Origin: an uncultured Oscillospiraceae bacterium
GTDB lineage: Bacteria; Bacillota; Clostridia; Oscillospirales; Acutalibacteraceae
Assembly (NCBI GenBank): GCA_958448165.1
Contig: CAUDCW010000005.1
Location: 91,211-155,210 of the forward strand
Length of the DNA stretch: 64,000 nucleotides
Reading direction: 5' to 3'
Part shown: positions 40,486 to 48,964 of the stretch, in pieces
How the letters are laid out: each line of letters begins with the position of its first letter
Numbering within the stretch: the stretch's first letter is position 1
Made by a program: the position numbers and the translations under genes
Notes under the pieces: model-generated
Told to the model about the DNA's origin: nothing
Database searches by the model: none
Seen by the model: the letters and a program-made list of their open reading frames with translations, nothing else

Positions 40486-41190
40486 TTAGTTTTCAATAAT
40501 TTCTCCGTTTGTCGATACGGTCACAACCTGCCAAGGAATAAACTTACCGCTATTTTGCAAAGCTCGTTTTGTTGCATTTTCAATTCCGCCGCAGCAAGGA
40601 ACTTCCATACGCACAACGGTTACGCTTTTTATGTTATTGTTTGCAATAATTTGAGTAAGTTTTTCACTGTAGTCGCCATCGTCAAGCTTTGGACAGCCGA
40701 TTAGCGTTATTCGATTACGTATAAATTTCTCGTGAAATCCTCCGTAAGCATACGCCGTGCAATCAGCTGCAATAAGCAGATTTGCATTATCAAAATAAGG
40801 AGCGTTTACAGGCACAAGCTTAATCTGCACAGGCCATTGAGAAAGTAGGCTTACTGACGGCTGATTCTTTGAAACAGCGCTACTATTTTCAGGTCTGTTT
40901 ATCGTTCTTGACTGACTTCCGGGACAACCGCACGGCAGCTTAGCTCCCTGCTTTTTCATCTGAGCAAGCTTTACCGCTTCTTCATCATAGGCTGCTGCCT
41001 CTCGCTTTACGAATGTGATTGCTCCTGTAGGGCAGTTCGGCAGACAATCACCCAAACCGTCGCAGTAGTCATCTCTGAGCAATTTTGCCTTACCGTCTAT
41101 CATGCCGATAGCACCCTCGTGACAGGCTGTTACACAAGCACCACAGCCGTTGCATTTTCCTTCGTCAATTTCTATTATTCTTCTAATCAT
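40486..41190 (-). CDS. Dicluster Fe-S protein of the hcp cluster
   Basis: 234 residues. Two 4Fe-4S motifs within the first 60 residues (CNGCGACVTACHEGAIG and CDGLGDCLPNCPTGAI), a CGCPGS segment near residue 90, then a C-terminal domain beginning LSQWPVQIKLVPVNAPYF and with ADCTAYAYGGFHEKF and VPCCGG. This gene commonly precedes hcp in clostridia and is likely part of the electron supply. First gene of the operon; a palindrome lies 40 bases upstream. Confidence 0.85.
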   Translation of the reverse strand: MIRRIIEIDEGKCNGCGACVTACHEGAIGMIDGKAKLLRDDYCDGLGDCLPNCPTGAITFVKREAAAYDEEAVKLAQMKKQGAKLPCGCPGSQSRTINRPENSSAVSKNQPSVSLLSQWPVQIKLVPVNAPYFDNANLLIAADCTAYAYGGFHEKFIRNRITLIGCPKLDDGDYSEKLTQIIANNNIKSVTVVRMEVPCCGGIENATKRALQNSGKFIPWQVVTVSTNGEIIEN

Positions 41191-41229
41191 TACCGTTTAT
41201 CCTCCTATTTATTATATTTTTAAATTTAT

Positions 41230-41256
41230 CAAAATCAAATTCCTGAATTGATTTTG
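41230..41256. promoter_or_regulatory. Palindrome in the hcp-operon promoter region
   Basis: CAAAATCAA (41230-41238) and TTGATTTTG (41248-41256) are perfect inverted 9-mers with 9 bases between, 40 bases before the Fe-S gene. A candidate operator. Confidence 0.5.
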
Positions 41257-41291
41257 TGCATTAATAATATTATAATTAACGGCATAAGTAT

Positions 41292-41305
41292 GTGGTTATA
41301 ACCAC
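41292..41305. promoter_or_regulatory. Palindrome GTGGTTATAACCAC, likely Crp/Fnr-type operator
   Basis: A perfect 14-bp dyad 16 bases before the regulator start, suited to a Crp/Fnr dimer; suggests the regulator controls its own gene. Confidence 0.55.
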
Positions 41306-41320
41306 GGAATTGAGGACTTT

Positions 41321-41977
41321 ATGAACTTTACATTTATTTCAAAAACCGCACTTTTTCAAGGTTGTCAGGAAAAAGATATCAATCAAATGGCGAAGCGTTT
41401 AAACTTCAAAACGGTCAGCTACAAGAAAAGGGATGTAATATTCAGAGTAAGCGATATAGTTACCGAAATAGGACTTGTGCTGTCGGGAAGCGTTCAGATT
41501 GAGCATAACGATTTTTTCGGCAACAAAAGTATTCTTACGATTGTTGACGCAGGCGGTGTCTTTGCAGAAGCATATGCCTGTGTGCCAAACGAACCGCTGA
41601 TGATAGATGTTATAGCTAACGATGACTGCGAAATTTTATTTATAAATGTTTCAAAGCTTTTTGAGTCATGCTCCCAATGTAACAGCAGTAACAGGCTTAT
41701 ACAAAACCTTGTGCTTATAAGCGCACAGAAAAATTTGCTGCTTTCAAAGCACAATATCCACACAACACCGAAAACCATACGAGGAAGATTAATGTCATAT
41801 TTCTCGGAGCAGATTTCTGCACAGGACAGCAATAAAATCACCATTCCGTTCGGCCGCCAACAGCTTGCCGATTATTTGAATTTAGACAGAAGTGCATTGT
41901 CAAAGGAACTCATTAAAATGAAAAAAGACGGTTTGATTGAATACCATAAAAATGTGTTTGAAATAAAACTTCTTTGA
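41321..41977 (+). CDS. Crp/Fnr-family regulator, probable control of hcp
   Basis: 218 residues. The N-terminal cyclic-nucleotide-type beta-roll spans about 1-120 (YKKRDVIFRVSDIVTEIGLV), followed by the dimer helix and a C-terminal winged HTH (about 155-215; GRQQLADYLNLDRSALSKEL). Divergent from the Fe-S/ferredoxin/hcp operon, an arrangement known for HcpR-type nitric-oxide sensing regulators. Several Cys occur around SCSQCNSSN near residue 115, but no four-Cys FNR cluster pattern is clear. Confidence 0.85.
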   Translation: MNFTFISKTALFQGCQEKDINQMAKRLNFKTVSYKKRDVIFRVSDIVTEIGLVLSGSVQIEHNDFFGNKSILTIVDAGGVFAEAYACVPNEPLMIDVIANDDCEILFINVSKLFESCSQCNSSNRLIQNLVLISAQKNLLLSKHNIHTTPKTIRGRLMSYFSEQISAQDSNKITIPFGRQQLADYLNLDRSALSKELIKMKKDGLIEYHKNVFEIKLL

Positions 41978-42090
41978 AATAAAATGACAGAACAACATCC
42001 GCCCTGTTCACAGCCTATAGTCGGATTGAGGTCAGCATAGTAGACCTTTCCTTTTCAAACTATAAAATATATTACCTACTAAGATATGTA

Positions 42091-42125
42091 AAGACAGCAA
42101 GCACATTTTTAGCACTTGCTGTCTT
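42091..42125. terminator. Terminator hairpin after the Crp/Fnr gene
   Basis: AAGACAGCAAG and CTTGCTGTCTT are perfect 11-base arms. The gap 41978-42278 otherwise holds only a second hairpin and no gene. Confidence 0.55.
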
Positions 42126-42210
42126 ATCCATTGTATTGCGATAATAAAAATAATTGATATTTATTTTCTCTTTAATCAAATTCGTATTCATAATCATTTC
42201 ACCTGTTTAT

Positions 42211-42253
42211 CTAAAAAGCTTTGCCGCTGTCAAAATCAAAATCTGACAGCGGC
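42211..42253 (-). terminator. Terminator of the 1012-residue dockerin gene
   Basis: GCCGCTGTC (42223-42231) and GACAGCGGC (42245-42253) form the stem; on the minus strand AAGCTTTTTAG follows. Confidence 0.65.
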
Positions 42254-42278
42254 ATAATGGTTATGCAATAGTATAAAA

Positions 42279-45200
42279 TTAAAATTCTGTTATCGCTCCG
42301 ACGCTGTACTTCTGAATAAGAATCGCATCTCGGATATTCACCTTGCCGTCGTGGCTTACATCAGCACTTTGTAATTGTAGGTCTGTAAGCGATACCTGAC
42401 CAACGCCGTATTTCTGAACCGTAATAGCGTCAAGCATATTGATTTTTCCGTCATTGTTTACATCGCCGAGCATAAAGTCTTTAGCGGCATCAAAGGTATA
42501 TTCAACATAATATGCATAGATTTTTCCTGTTTTGCGTTCCGCAATAAATTTCGCATCCTTACCGTTTACCTTGGCGGTTACCGTGTCGATATCTCCCCAT
42601 TCATACTCGGCTTTTACGGGGATTTTTACGGTGTACTGCTCACCGCTCTTGAATGTTATATCGGCAGGAGTCCACGAGGGCGTTCCCGGTATTGCATAGC
42701 CCGAAGTGCATTTTGCCGTTGTTGACGGCTTTTCGCCTGCAACGGGCTCTGCAACCGAAAGCTCAATGTTCTGAGTTTTGTATTCATCGGGAGCAGTTAT
42801 GTTGATTTCAAACTGCAAGTACTGTCTGCCGTCTGTAAGATGAATAGCATCGACACTGTTAATTCCGTTGATACTTCCTGATGTCACATAAAGCTCATAG
42901 CCTTCCTTTGGAGCAAGTCCGATGAGAAGTGCAATAGTATCTCCGCTATTAAATTCAAAATCATCAGAGAGAACCTTGTTGAAAAGCTGCCATCTTACCT
43001 CTGTAATCGTGTAAGGAGCGTTTGTATCGGTTTTTACAGTTTTATAATCTCCGACTGTCTTGTGATTCCATATTTCGTCGAAGTTGTCAAAATACATATC
43101 CCTACAGTATTTTACTACCTTATCTACAGACAGAGTAACTATATCCGACTTAACAGTTCCGCCGTAGCCTTTTGCAACGCAATAAACTCGCTTGCCTGTC
43201 ATCCAGTCGGACACATCGTAAAGGAAAAGCTTTTTTCCTCCTTCGGATGTAGCCGGATTTGCATAGCCGTTGTTTGAAAGATAGCTCCACGAAAGCTCAT
43301 GTCCGTCTTCGTCTATAACGTGCCATATGTACTCGTTTGCATTGTCAGCGTCTATTTTAAGAACGATTGCGTCACCCATATTAAGGGAATGTCCGCCCGA
43401 CGGCTGTGTTGTAATTCTCGGCCTTTTTGCAGATATATCAATAGAGCCTCCGAGCGAATAATCGGTGATATTATGGTCAATTACTAAATCGGTATCATAA
43501 TCTGTAACATAGCAGCCTTTGGGAATAATTTTTGAAAAATCAGTTTTTGAACTGAATTCAATTCCTTTATTTCCATAATATCTTCCTCCGGAAATTATAG
43601 TATTAGTGCTATAATCACCGCCCAAGTAAACTGCCGCCAAATTGCCGTCTTCGGTTTGATTATACAATTTAAAATATCCGTTTGAAATATTAAGTGAATG
43701 AAGTCCTCTTGCATCTAATGCATTTAATGAACCGTAGAAATAACCGCCGTTTATTGTTAAATCCGCCACATATGCATACAAAGCGTATTTCTGATATAAA
43801 TTTCTGTCCGTATCCTTATATTCGAAGTTGCCGCCGTTTATTGTGACAACGGTATCTCTATCCATATAAACTGCCGTGTTGAGTGCGCCGAAATTACCAT
43901 AGTTAATTTCGACAGTAGTTTTTTCTTTGTCCGGGGCTGTGATTTTTACGGCTGAGCTTTTGTAATAGGTTGATTTAAAATATCCGCCGTTAATAACCGC
44001 TGTACCTCCGTCAATTTCAACAGCAGGGGTTTCATTATAGGAGTAATATATACCGCTGTCAATGCGGAGGTTTCCGCTTGATTTTACAATCGGAAAAGCA
44101 TAAGTGAAAGTACCTATGTCATCTGAACCCGGTGACAGAGAATGAACGTTGGTCAATGTAAGACTTCCTGAGTCGCCGACATAAAACACTGCTTCGCCGT
44201 TGCCTGTATCAAAAGAAAAATTATATTTGAAATTCACAGTACTATCTATACCGTTTCCGTCCTTCTGCCATAACCTGAGCTTTCCCTGCTTAATTTCAAA
44301 AAGCCTTTTGTCGTACAATGTTTTTCTTTCCAGAATACAGTTGTTTAGGTCTATTGTAATGTCAGCGTCAGGGTCATCCAAACAAAGGGTATAATCATAC
44401 TTGAAGTCCTCCTGTTTAAAGATTTTACCGGGAAAATCAAGTTTAATCCACTGCTTGCCGCCCTTTGCAAGAGCATTTCTCAATTCGTCATAAGTGGTTA
44501 CGACTGTTTGTTCCCCTGTTTTCGGAACTGTTATTCTCTCCATATCATGCGAGCAACTGGAGCATTCTTTTACATATTCTCCTTCTTTACTTGCAGTAGC
44601 CTGATTAATACAAGTCCAGCTTTCAGTTCTTGTGCAATATTTGCGGTGCTCGCCTTCAGAGTCAAATATTTTTTCACTGCATACAGTACATTCACGCCAA
44701 TGACCGTTGTCGTCATAACTATATTGACCTTGTATATGAATATGATCCTCAGGACAACACATCATACTGCTTGTCGAACATACCATAATAGTATCATTAT
44801 CGGTCAGGTCTTCCGGTAAAGCTATGCCCACTGCCTCTGCCTGTGTTCTTGCGTATTTTACGGGCAGAAACATACCCTGAGTTACTCCCCGCACAGTGTT
44901 GTTTTCATCATAGAAGACTACATCACATTCGACTCCGGAAATAACAATTTTGTCCTTGAGAACAAACATAAGCGACAAGTTGTAGCTTACGGTATCGGTG
45001 AAGGTATCTAATTCATAGTAGTAGTCGCCCGCACTGCCTAAAACTAAAGAAAAAAATTCTTTAAACTTTTCGTCGGGTCCCATAGCCACCGTATCGTCAC
45101 TGCCCATCCAAGCCCAGCCGTACAGATTATATCGACTGACGCTTTCTTTTTTAATATCAGCTTGCGGTGTTGCACCGGGGCGAGGGTAAACTACATTGCG

Positions 45201-45317
45201 TATAGTTATGTCGTATTCAGCGGCACTTGCCGAAATCATTGATAGCGGCAAAGCGGAAATACAGATGAGCAAGCTAAGGCATATGCTTATTACTTTTTTA
45301 GATATTTTAGTTTTCAT
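42279..45317 (-). CDS. Large secreted dockerin protein with beta-helix-like region
   Basis: 1012 residues from ATG 45317 (GGAGG upstream). A signal peptide (VISICLSLLICISALPLS, cut near SASA) leads into a Cys-rich segment (about 190-270) with repeated CxxC units such as CTVCSEK and CSSCSHD. About 360-640 has repeats like AVINGGYFKSTY and DLTINGGYFYG, a right-handed beta-helix look as in polysaccharide-binding or lyase proteins. Ig-like segments follow, and the C-terminus is a type I dockerin (GDVNNDGKINMLDAITVQKY and ADVSHDGKVNIRDAILIQKY). It should dock to a cohesin scaffold outside the cell. No catalytic site recognised. Confidence 0.9.
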   Translation of the reverse strand: MKTKISKKVISICLSLLICISALPLSMISASAAEYDITIRNVVYPRPGATPQADIKKESVSRYNLYGWAWMGSDDTVAMGPDEKFKEFFSLVLGSAGDYYYELDTFTDTVSYNLSLMFVLKDKIVISGVECDVVFYDENNTVRGVTQGMFLPVKYARTQAEAVGIALPEDLTDNDTIMVCSTSSMMCCPEDHIHIQGQYSYDDNGHWRECTVCSEKIFDSEGEHRKYCTRTESWTCINQATASKEGEYVKECSSCSHDMERITVPKTGEQTVVTTYDELRNALAKGGKQWIKLDFPGKIFKQEDFKYDYTLCLDDPDADITIDLNNCILERKTLYDKRLFEIKQGKLRLWQKDGNGIDSTVNFKYNFSFDTGNGEAVFYVGDSGSLTLTNVHSLSPGSDDIGTFTYAFPIVKSSGNLRIDSGIYYSYNETPAVEIDGGTAVINGGYFKSTYYKSSAVKITAPDKEKTTVEINYGNFGALNTAVYMDRDTVVTINGGNFEYKDTDRNLYQKYALYAYVADLTINGGYFYGSLNALDARGLHSLNISNGYFKLYNQTEDGNLAAVYLGGDYSTNTIISGGRYYGNKGIEFSSKTDFSKIIPKGCYVTDYDTDLVIDHNITDYSLGGSIDISAKRPRITTQPSGGHSLNMGDAIVLKIDADNANEYIWHVIDEDGHELSWSYLSNNGYANPATSEGGKKLFLYDVSDWMTGKRVYCVAKGYGGTVKSDIVTLSVDKVVKYCRDMYFDNFDEIWNHKTVGDYKTVKTDTNAPYTITEVRWQLFNKVLSDDFEFNSGDTIALLIGLAPKEGYELYVTSGSINGINSVDAIHLTDGRQYLQFEINITAPDEYKTQNIELSVAEPVAGEKPSTTAKCTSGYAIPGTPSWTPADITFKSGEQYTVKIPVKAEYEWGDIDTVTAKVNGKDAKFIAERKTGKIYAYYVEYTFDAAKDFMLGDVNNDGKINMLDAITVQKYGVGQVSLTDLQLQSADVSHDGKVNIRDAILIQKYSVGAITEF

Positions 45318-45377
45318 AAAATTCCTCCGTATTATCATTAGGACTCGGTAATATTACTTAACTGTTCATTTTGACAT

Positions 45378-45410
45378 CATCTCAGGCAAAAAAGCATTCT
45401 GCCTGAGATG
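45378..45410. terminator. Hairpin between lipoprotein and dockerin genes
   Basis: CATCTCAGGCA and TGCCTGAGATG are perfect 11-base arms downstream of the lipoprotein gene; no strong T-run. Confidence 0.5.
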
Positions 45411-45427
45411 TGTAATAACAGATAGGA

Positions 45428-46096
45428 TTACTTGTAAACAGCAGACTTTGCAAGCTTCTGAACAAGGGGATCGTCAATTGGCAATTTATCAAAGTCGTTT
45501 TGAGTTGTTTTGATTTCAACATAAATATCCTTGCCGTCTGCTCTCTTGTAGTAGGATACAAGGCAGGTTTCTGCGCCGTATTCGTGTGAGAAATTAACCT
45601 GCTTGTAGGTAGTATCGCCGTAGGTTACTTCCTCGCCGATTTCATACTTGCCCTCTTCATAGGAGTCGATATTTCTTACTCTGATACATTCCTGTAATGC
45701 ATCGTCAAGGGACTTTATCATTCTTGTTGTGCTAACCTCAAGCCTGCCCTCTGTTGTGCCTTTTTTTCCGAAATCAATCTTAATTGTTCCGAGAGCGTCT
45801 TCATCACGGTAGTAGGAGTCCACCTCGTACTGCAAGCCTTCGGGAATTGTAACGGTACAGAAAACGCTGTCAAGAGTTTTCTCACCCTCGCCGCTGTCGC
45901 CCATTTCAATTTCGTTGCTTTCTGTCGGAGTTTCCGTTTCAGGCTGTGTTTCGGTTGCCTTAGGCGTTGTTTCTGAGCTTTCAGTCGAGCTTGGTGTTGT
46001 TTCAGATGAAGAGCCTGTGGAGCTGCTGCCGCCTGAGCAGGCTGTGATTGACGCTGCAAGAATAAGTGTTAATAAAATAGCTGTAAATCTTTTCAT
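45428..46096 (-). CDS. Lipoprotein with Ser/Thr/Glu-rich linker
   Basis: 222 residues. Signal peptide with lipobox SITACS, then about 45 low-complexity residues rich in Ser, Thr, Glu and Pro, then a globular domain (about 70-222) with VTYGDTTYKQVNFSHEYGAE. Not recognised beyond that; likely a surface-anchored protein. Good ribosome site (GGAGG). Stands alone between the dockerin gene and the 46-kb cluster on the same strand. Confidence 0.82.
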   Translation of the reverse strand: MKRFTAILLTLILAASITACSGGSSSTGSSSETTPSSTESSETTPKATETQPETETPTESNEIEMGDSGEGEKTLDSVFCTVTIPEGLQYEVDSYYRDEDALGTIKIDFGKKGTTEGRLEVSTTRMIKSLDDALQECIRVRNIDSYEEGKYEIGEEVTYGDTTYKQVNFSHEYGAETCLVSYYKRADGKDIYVEIKTTQNDFDKLPIDDPLVQKLAKSAVYK

Positions 46097-46153
46097 TTTG
46101 TATTCCTCCTGAAATTATGCGTTCAGAATATATGCGATTGAAATGAATGGTTA

Positions 46154-46555
46154 TTATTCAAGCTTTTCTAAAAGCATTTGACTGTATAAAATACAATCGT
46201 CTTCAATTTCTAATTTTTCAAACGAAGATACCTTTTCGCCAAAAATTTCACCTTCAATTTTTGTGTCATAAAAATACTCGCCGTTTTCCTCTTTCCATGT
46301 TGTCGAATTCATAATTCCAAATCCGTCAACAATCTCCTTGCCCTCTTCGAGTAACTGATTTACCAGTTCCTCTGGAACAGGGAGCAATGTGTTCATCGTG
46401 CCGTCAGGCAGAAACTCCATTATCACGCTCGCCATTTTTAAGTATTCCTCAGCGTCCTCAATTTCTTCAAGCTCCTGCGGTGTGAACATTTTCAGTCTGA
46501 AATCAGGCTGTAAAACGCCGATTTTTTTAACTCTCCATTTACCAACAATATTCAT
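46154..46555 (-). CDS. Hypothetical protein, lipocalin-like size
   Basis: 133 residues from ATG 46555 (GGAGGATAACT upstream). Starts MNIVGKWRVKKI, has DGTMNTLLPVPEELVNQ and strands ending CILYSQMLLEKL. The GxW start and length hint at a small lipocalin-like barrel, unproven. A longer in-frame upstream extension overlaps the previous gene and is discarded. Operon with the next gene upstream. Confidence 0.7.
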   Translation of the reverse strand: MNIVGKWRVKKIGVLQPDFRLKMFTPQELEEIEDAEEYLKMASVIMEFLPDGTMNTLLPVPEELVNQLLEEGKEIVDGFGIMNSTTWKEENGEYFYDTKIEGEIFGEKVSSFEKLEIEDDCILYSQMLLEKLE

Positions 46556-46574
46556 AGTTATCCTCCTTTTGTGT

Positions 46575-47153
46575 TTACACCCAAGGGTTTGCGCTTTCTG
46601 GCTGACGGATGCCGAGCAGTATACTTGAATACTCCCACAAATACCACTTGCCGTCCTTTGCTTTTCTAAGTTGTATCGGTCGTGGGTCATCTGCTCCGCC
46701 TGAGGGAATAAACAGCTTTGCCATTCCGTCAACCGAATAGGTGTACTGATTTTCTCTGAGTTCAACCGTATAGGGAGCAACAGGCTGATAATCGTTGCTT
46801 GGAGTTGCACCCGCAAAATATGACCTTGGAACATAGTCTTTATCACGAAAACGGTCGGCGATGAATTGCTTGTCTGAACCGTTCATAGGTCTTGGACCTC
46901 TCAGAAAGTCAATCATTCTGTAGCAAAGCTCACTGTCTTTCGGATAAAAACAGAATGCAAGTACCGTCATAGCCGCCGTATCGAACGGAGTTGACAAGGA
47001 TGACTGCGGAAGGCTTATAAACTGCTCGTAGGTTTCGGGCAGGCTGTTAAACACAACCCTTTCACTTTTATTTCCTGCGTTCTGAATAGTCTGCTTTAAT
47101 GTGTCGCCAAGCTGATTAGCCGCTTTGCCTGCAAGCTTATCAAATAATCCCAT
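46575..47153 (-). CDS. DUF6935-like protein
   Basis: 192 residues. It begins with an amphipathic helix (MGLFDKLAGKAANQLGDTL), then a globular part with FYPKDSELCYRMIDFLRGP and KDGKWYLWEYSSILLGIRQP. The order and the closing PRPIQLRKAKDGKWY strand resemble clostridial proteins found with TPM-domain and zinc-ribbon proteins; family name from memory. Cytoplasmic. Function unknown. Confidence 0.65.
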   Translation of the reverse strand: MGLFDKLAGKAANQLGDTLKQTIQNAGNKSERVVFNSLPETYEQFISLPQSSLSTPFDTAAMTVLAFCFYPKDSELCYRMIDFLRGPRPMNGSDKQFIADRFRDKDYVPRSYFAGATPSNDYQPVAPYTVELRENQYTYSVDGMAKLFIPSGGADDPRPIQLRKAKDGKWYLWEYSSILLGIRQPESANPWV

Positions 47154-47221
47154 AGTAAATTATCCTCCTGTCAGGTTAAAGTTTTAGATTTTATTCAGTT
47201 GCTTATTTCGTACTCAGACAA

Positions 47222-48043
47222 TCAGAATTTGCCGCTTGAGCCGCCGTGAGTAGTGCCTGATGACGAGATGTGCGTGCTTGAGCCTGAAGAGCTTGAACCG
47301 CTCTCGGTTGATTTTTTAGTTCTGTTTATTGTTCTGTACAGAAAAATATCTCTGTTCTGAGCAAGGCTCATACTGCCCTGCCTTACATATGTATCAGCGT
47401 CAGTTTTTGTTCTTACCGACTTAAGCTTATTCTTCATTCCATTAACAATTAAAAAGGCGACACCGATTGAAGCGCCTATGCAAATTATCAAGCCGACATA
47501 CGGAAACTCCTTCGGAAGATTGCCGTTATCATAAGGCTTTCCGTTTTTAGCCTGTGTTAAGAAATCGTCACAGAGAACGGCATATTTATCGAACGCCTCA
47601 TAATAATCACCGTCACTTAAGGCAGGCTTGAATTTATCAACCATATACGCCTGACCTGCGTCGGTAAAGGCGGTTATTCCGTAGCCGCAGGTGCTTATCG
47701 CCCAGTCACGGTCAGCCATACTGATTAACAGCAGAATACCATCTCTGTTTTCTCCTGCGCCGTAGCCGTTGTAGTCATAGAAGTCATCAGCAAATTCCGT
47801 GGCTGTACTATCTCCGATTGAATCAACGGTGACTACCACAACATCGCATTTCTGCCTTTCGCTTATTTCGTCAAGCGTTGTAAGCAGGCGGCTTTCCTCG
47901 CTGTCCGAGAGCAAATCTGCGTCATCTACAAGCCTTGGGAGCGGGCGGCTGTCGGGAATTTCCTCTGCGTATACCGTAAAGGCAGAGGACAGGCAGAATG
48001 ATTTTCGTTTTTGAAAACCTTCGGAAGAAGCCGCTTGCCGCAC
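47222..48043 (-). CDS. TPM-domain membrane protein with damaged N-terminus
   Basis: 273 residues as read from ATG 48043. The TPM domain (about 30-165) has VDDADLLSDSEESRL, CDVVVVTVDSIG, GILLLISMADRDWAIST and YGITAFTD. One membrane helix (about 183-205) and a Ser/Gly-rich tail (SSGSSTHISSSGTTHGGSS) follow. The normal signal peptide is lost: the first 20 residues are out-of-frame DNA of the upstream zinc-ribbon gene joined at about 48000, and only the end (SFCLSSAFTVYAEE) remains. Export is therefore doubtful. Confidence 0.7.
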   Translation of the reverse strand: MRQAASSEGFQKRKSFCLSSAFTVYAEEIPDSRPLPRLVDDADLLSDSEESRLLTTLDEISERQKCDVVVVTVDSIGDSTATEFADDFYDYNGYGAGENRDGILLLISMADRDWAISTCGYGITAFTDAGQAYMVDKFKPALSDGDYYEAFDKYAVLCDDFLTQAKNGKPYDNGNLPKEFPYVGLIICIGASIGVAFLIVNGMKNKLKSVRTKTDADTYVRQGSMSLAQNRDIFLYRTINRTKKSTESGSSSSGSSTHISSSGTTHGGSSGKF

Positions 48044-48444
48044 AGATGCTTTTTGAGTGCTTCCTTTGCTGCCTCCTTGTCGAGCTTAAAGGGAATAACA
48101 TAATCGGGGCGCAGACTGCCCGAAAACTGATTTGCCATAACCACATGATTTCCGCAATACGGGCAATCTATTGCGGCTGAGGTTGCATCACCGATAATCT
48201 CTCTGCCGCAGGAATTGCAGATGTATTCACGCATACCGCTCGCCTAGTCCTCGCTCCATTGTGCAGACGGTATCTGCCAGTTCATTTCGTCTTGTCCGTC
48301 CTGCTTCAAGCACTCATCATAGCCTTTAAGCGAATCAATATCAAACTCTGTGCCGCAATACGGACACTTCATTTTCTGACTGGAAATATCAAATTCTATC
48401 GCACCTGCACAGCAAGGACAGGTAAATTGCTGTACTGATTACAT
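48000..48444 (-). pseudogene. Decayed TFIIB-type zinc-ribbon protein gene
   Basis: A single reading frame carries two zinc ribbons, FTCPCCAGAIEFDISSQKMK then CPYCGTEFDID, and YICNSCGREIIGD then CPYCGNHVV, followed by RPDYVIPFKLDKEAAKEAL and LLPKVFKNENH. It has ATG 48444 directly followed by TAA, then an in-frame TAG after WSED near 48245, and is cut at about 48000 where it runs into the TPM gene. Relatives continue for roughly 200 more residues with membrane helices. The part 47926-48234 could still give a short product. Confidence 0.7.
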
Positions 48445-48457
48445 ACCTTATCTCCTC

Positions 48458-48958
48458 CTATTCGCACATATTATTTTTATCGTTATACTTTTTCGCAAGC
48501 TCAAAAAAGCATTGATTAACTGCTCGGTAAAGCTCGCCATTTGTTTGAACGCCAAAGCCGGCTTCGCCGTACCTCACATAAAAGCTTGTTATCGTTTCAT
48601 CTAAAACAAACATTTTGCTTTTCTCATTTTTAACAGGCTTTAAATGGCTGTAAAAGTCATATTGTTTGTCGAGAGCCGAGAACCTGCTGAAATCCTCCTC
48701 AGAAATAGGCGTATCGGTCAGGTTTACCTCTTCACAATCATTATTATCGTAATCGACAATAAGGCATTCTGCGTCAAGAAGATAAGAGCCGCCCTCCTGC
48801 CTTGCCATGAAGTGGTAGCAATAGGTTCTGTCCATATGACTCTGTGAAATTGATATTGAAGTAAGCTCACCTTCAGGTCTTGTCGGATTTTGGGTACAGC
48901 CAAAAAGCGAAAGCCCAAATGAAAGAATTTCCATAATTAAACACCACTTATTTTTCAT
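48458..48958 (-). CDS. Small lipoprotein
   Basis: 166 residues. Signal sequence IMEILSFGLSLFGC ends in a lipobox; the mature part is acidic with RTYCYHFMARQEGGSYLLDA and FYVRYGEAGFGVQ. Not recognised. Starts 6 bases after the large dockerin gene without a clear ribosome site, so it is probably translated by coupling. Confidence 0.72.
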   Translation of the reverse strand: MKNKWCLIMEILSFGLSLFGCTQNPTRPEGELTSISISQSHMDRTYCYHFMARQEGGSYLLDAECLIVDYDNNDCEEVNLTDTPISEEDFSRFSALDKQYDFYSHLKPVKNEKSKMFVLDETITSFYVRYGEAGFGVQTNGELYRAVNQCFFELAKKYNDKNNMCE

Positions 48959-48964
48959 TTGTTA

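Noticed and set aside
46555..46846. Long N-terminal extension of the 133-residue protein
   Set aside because: It overlaps the DUF6935-like gene; ATG 46555 has the ribosome site.
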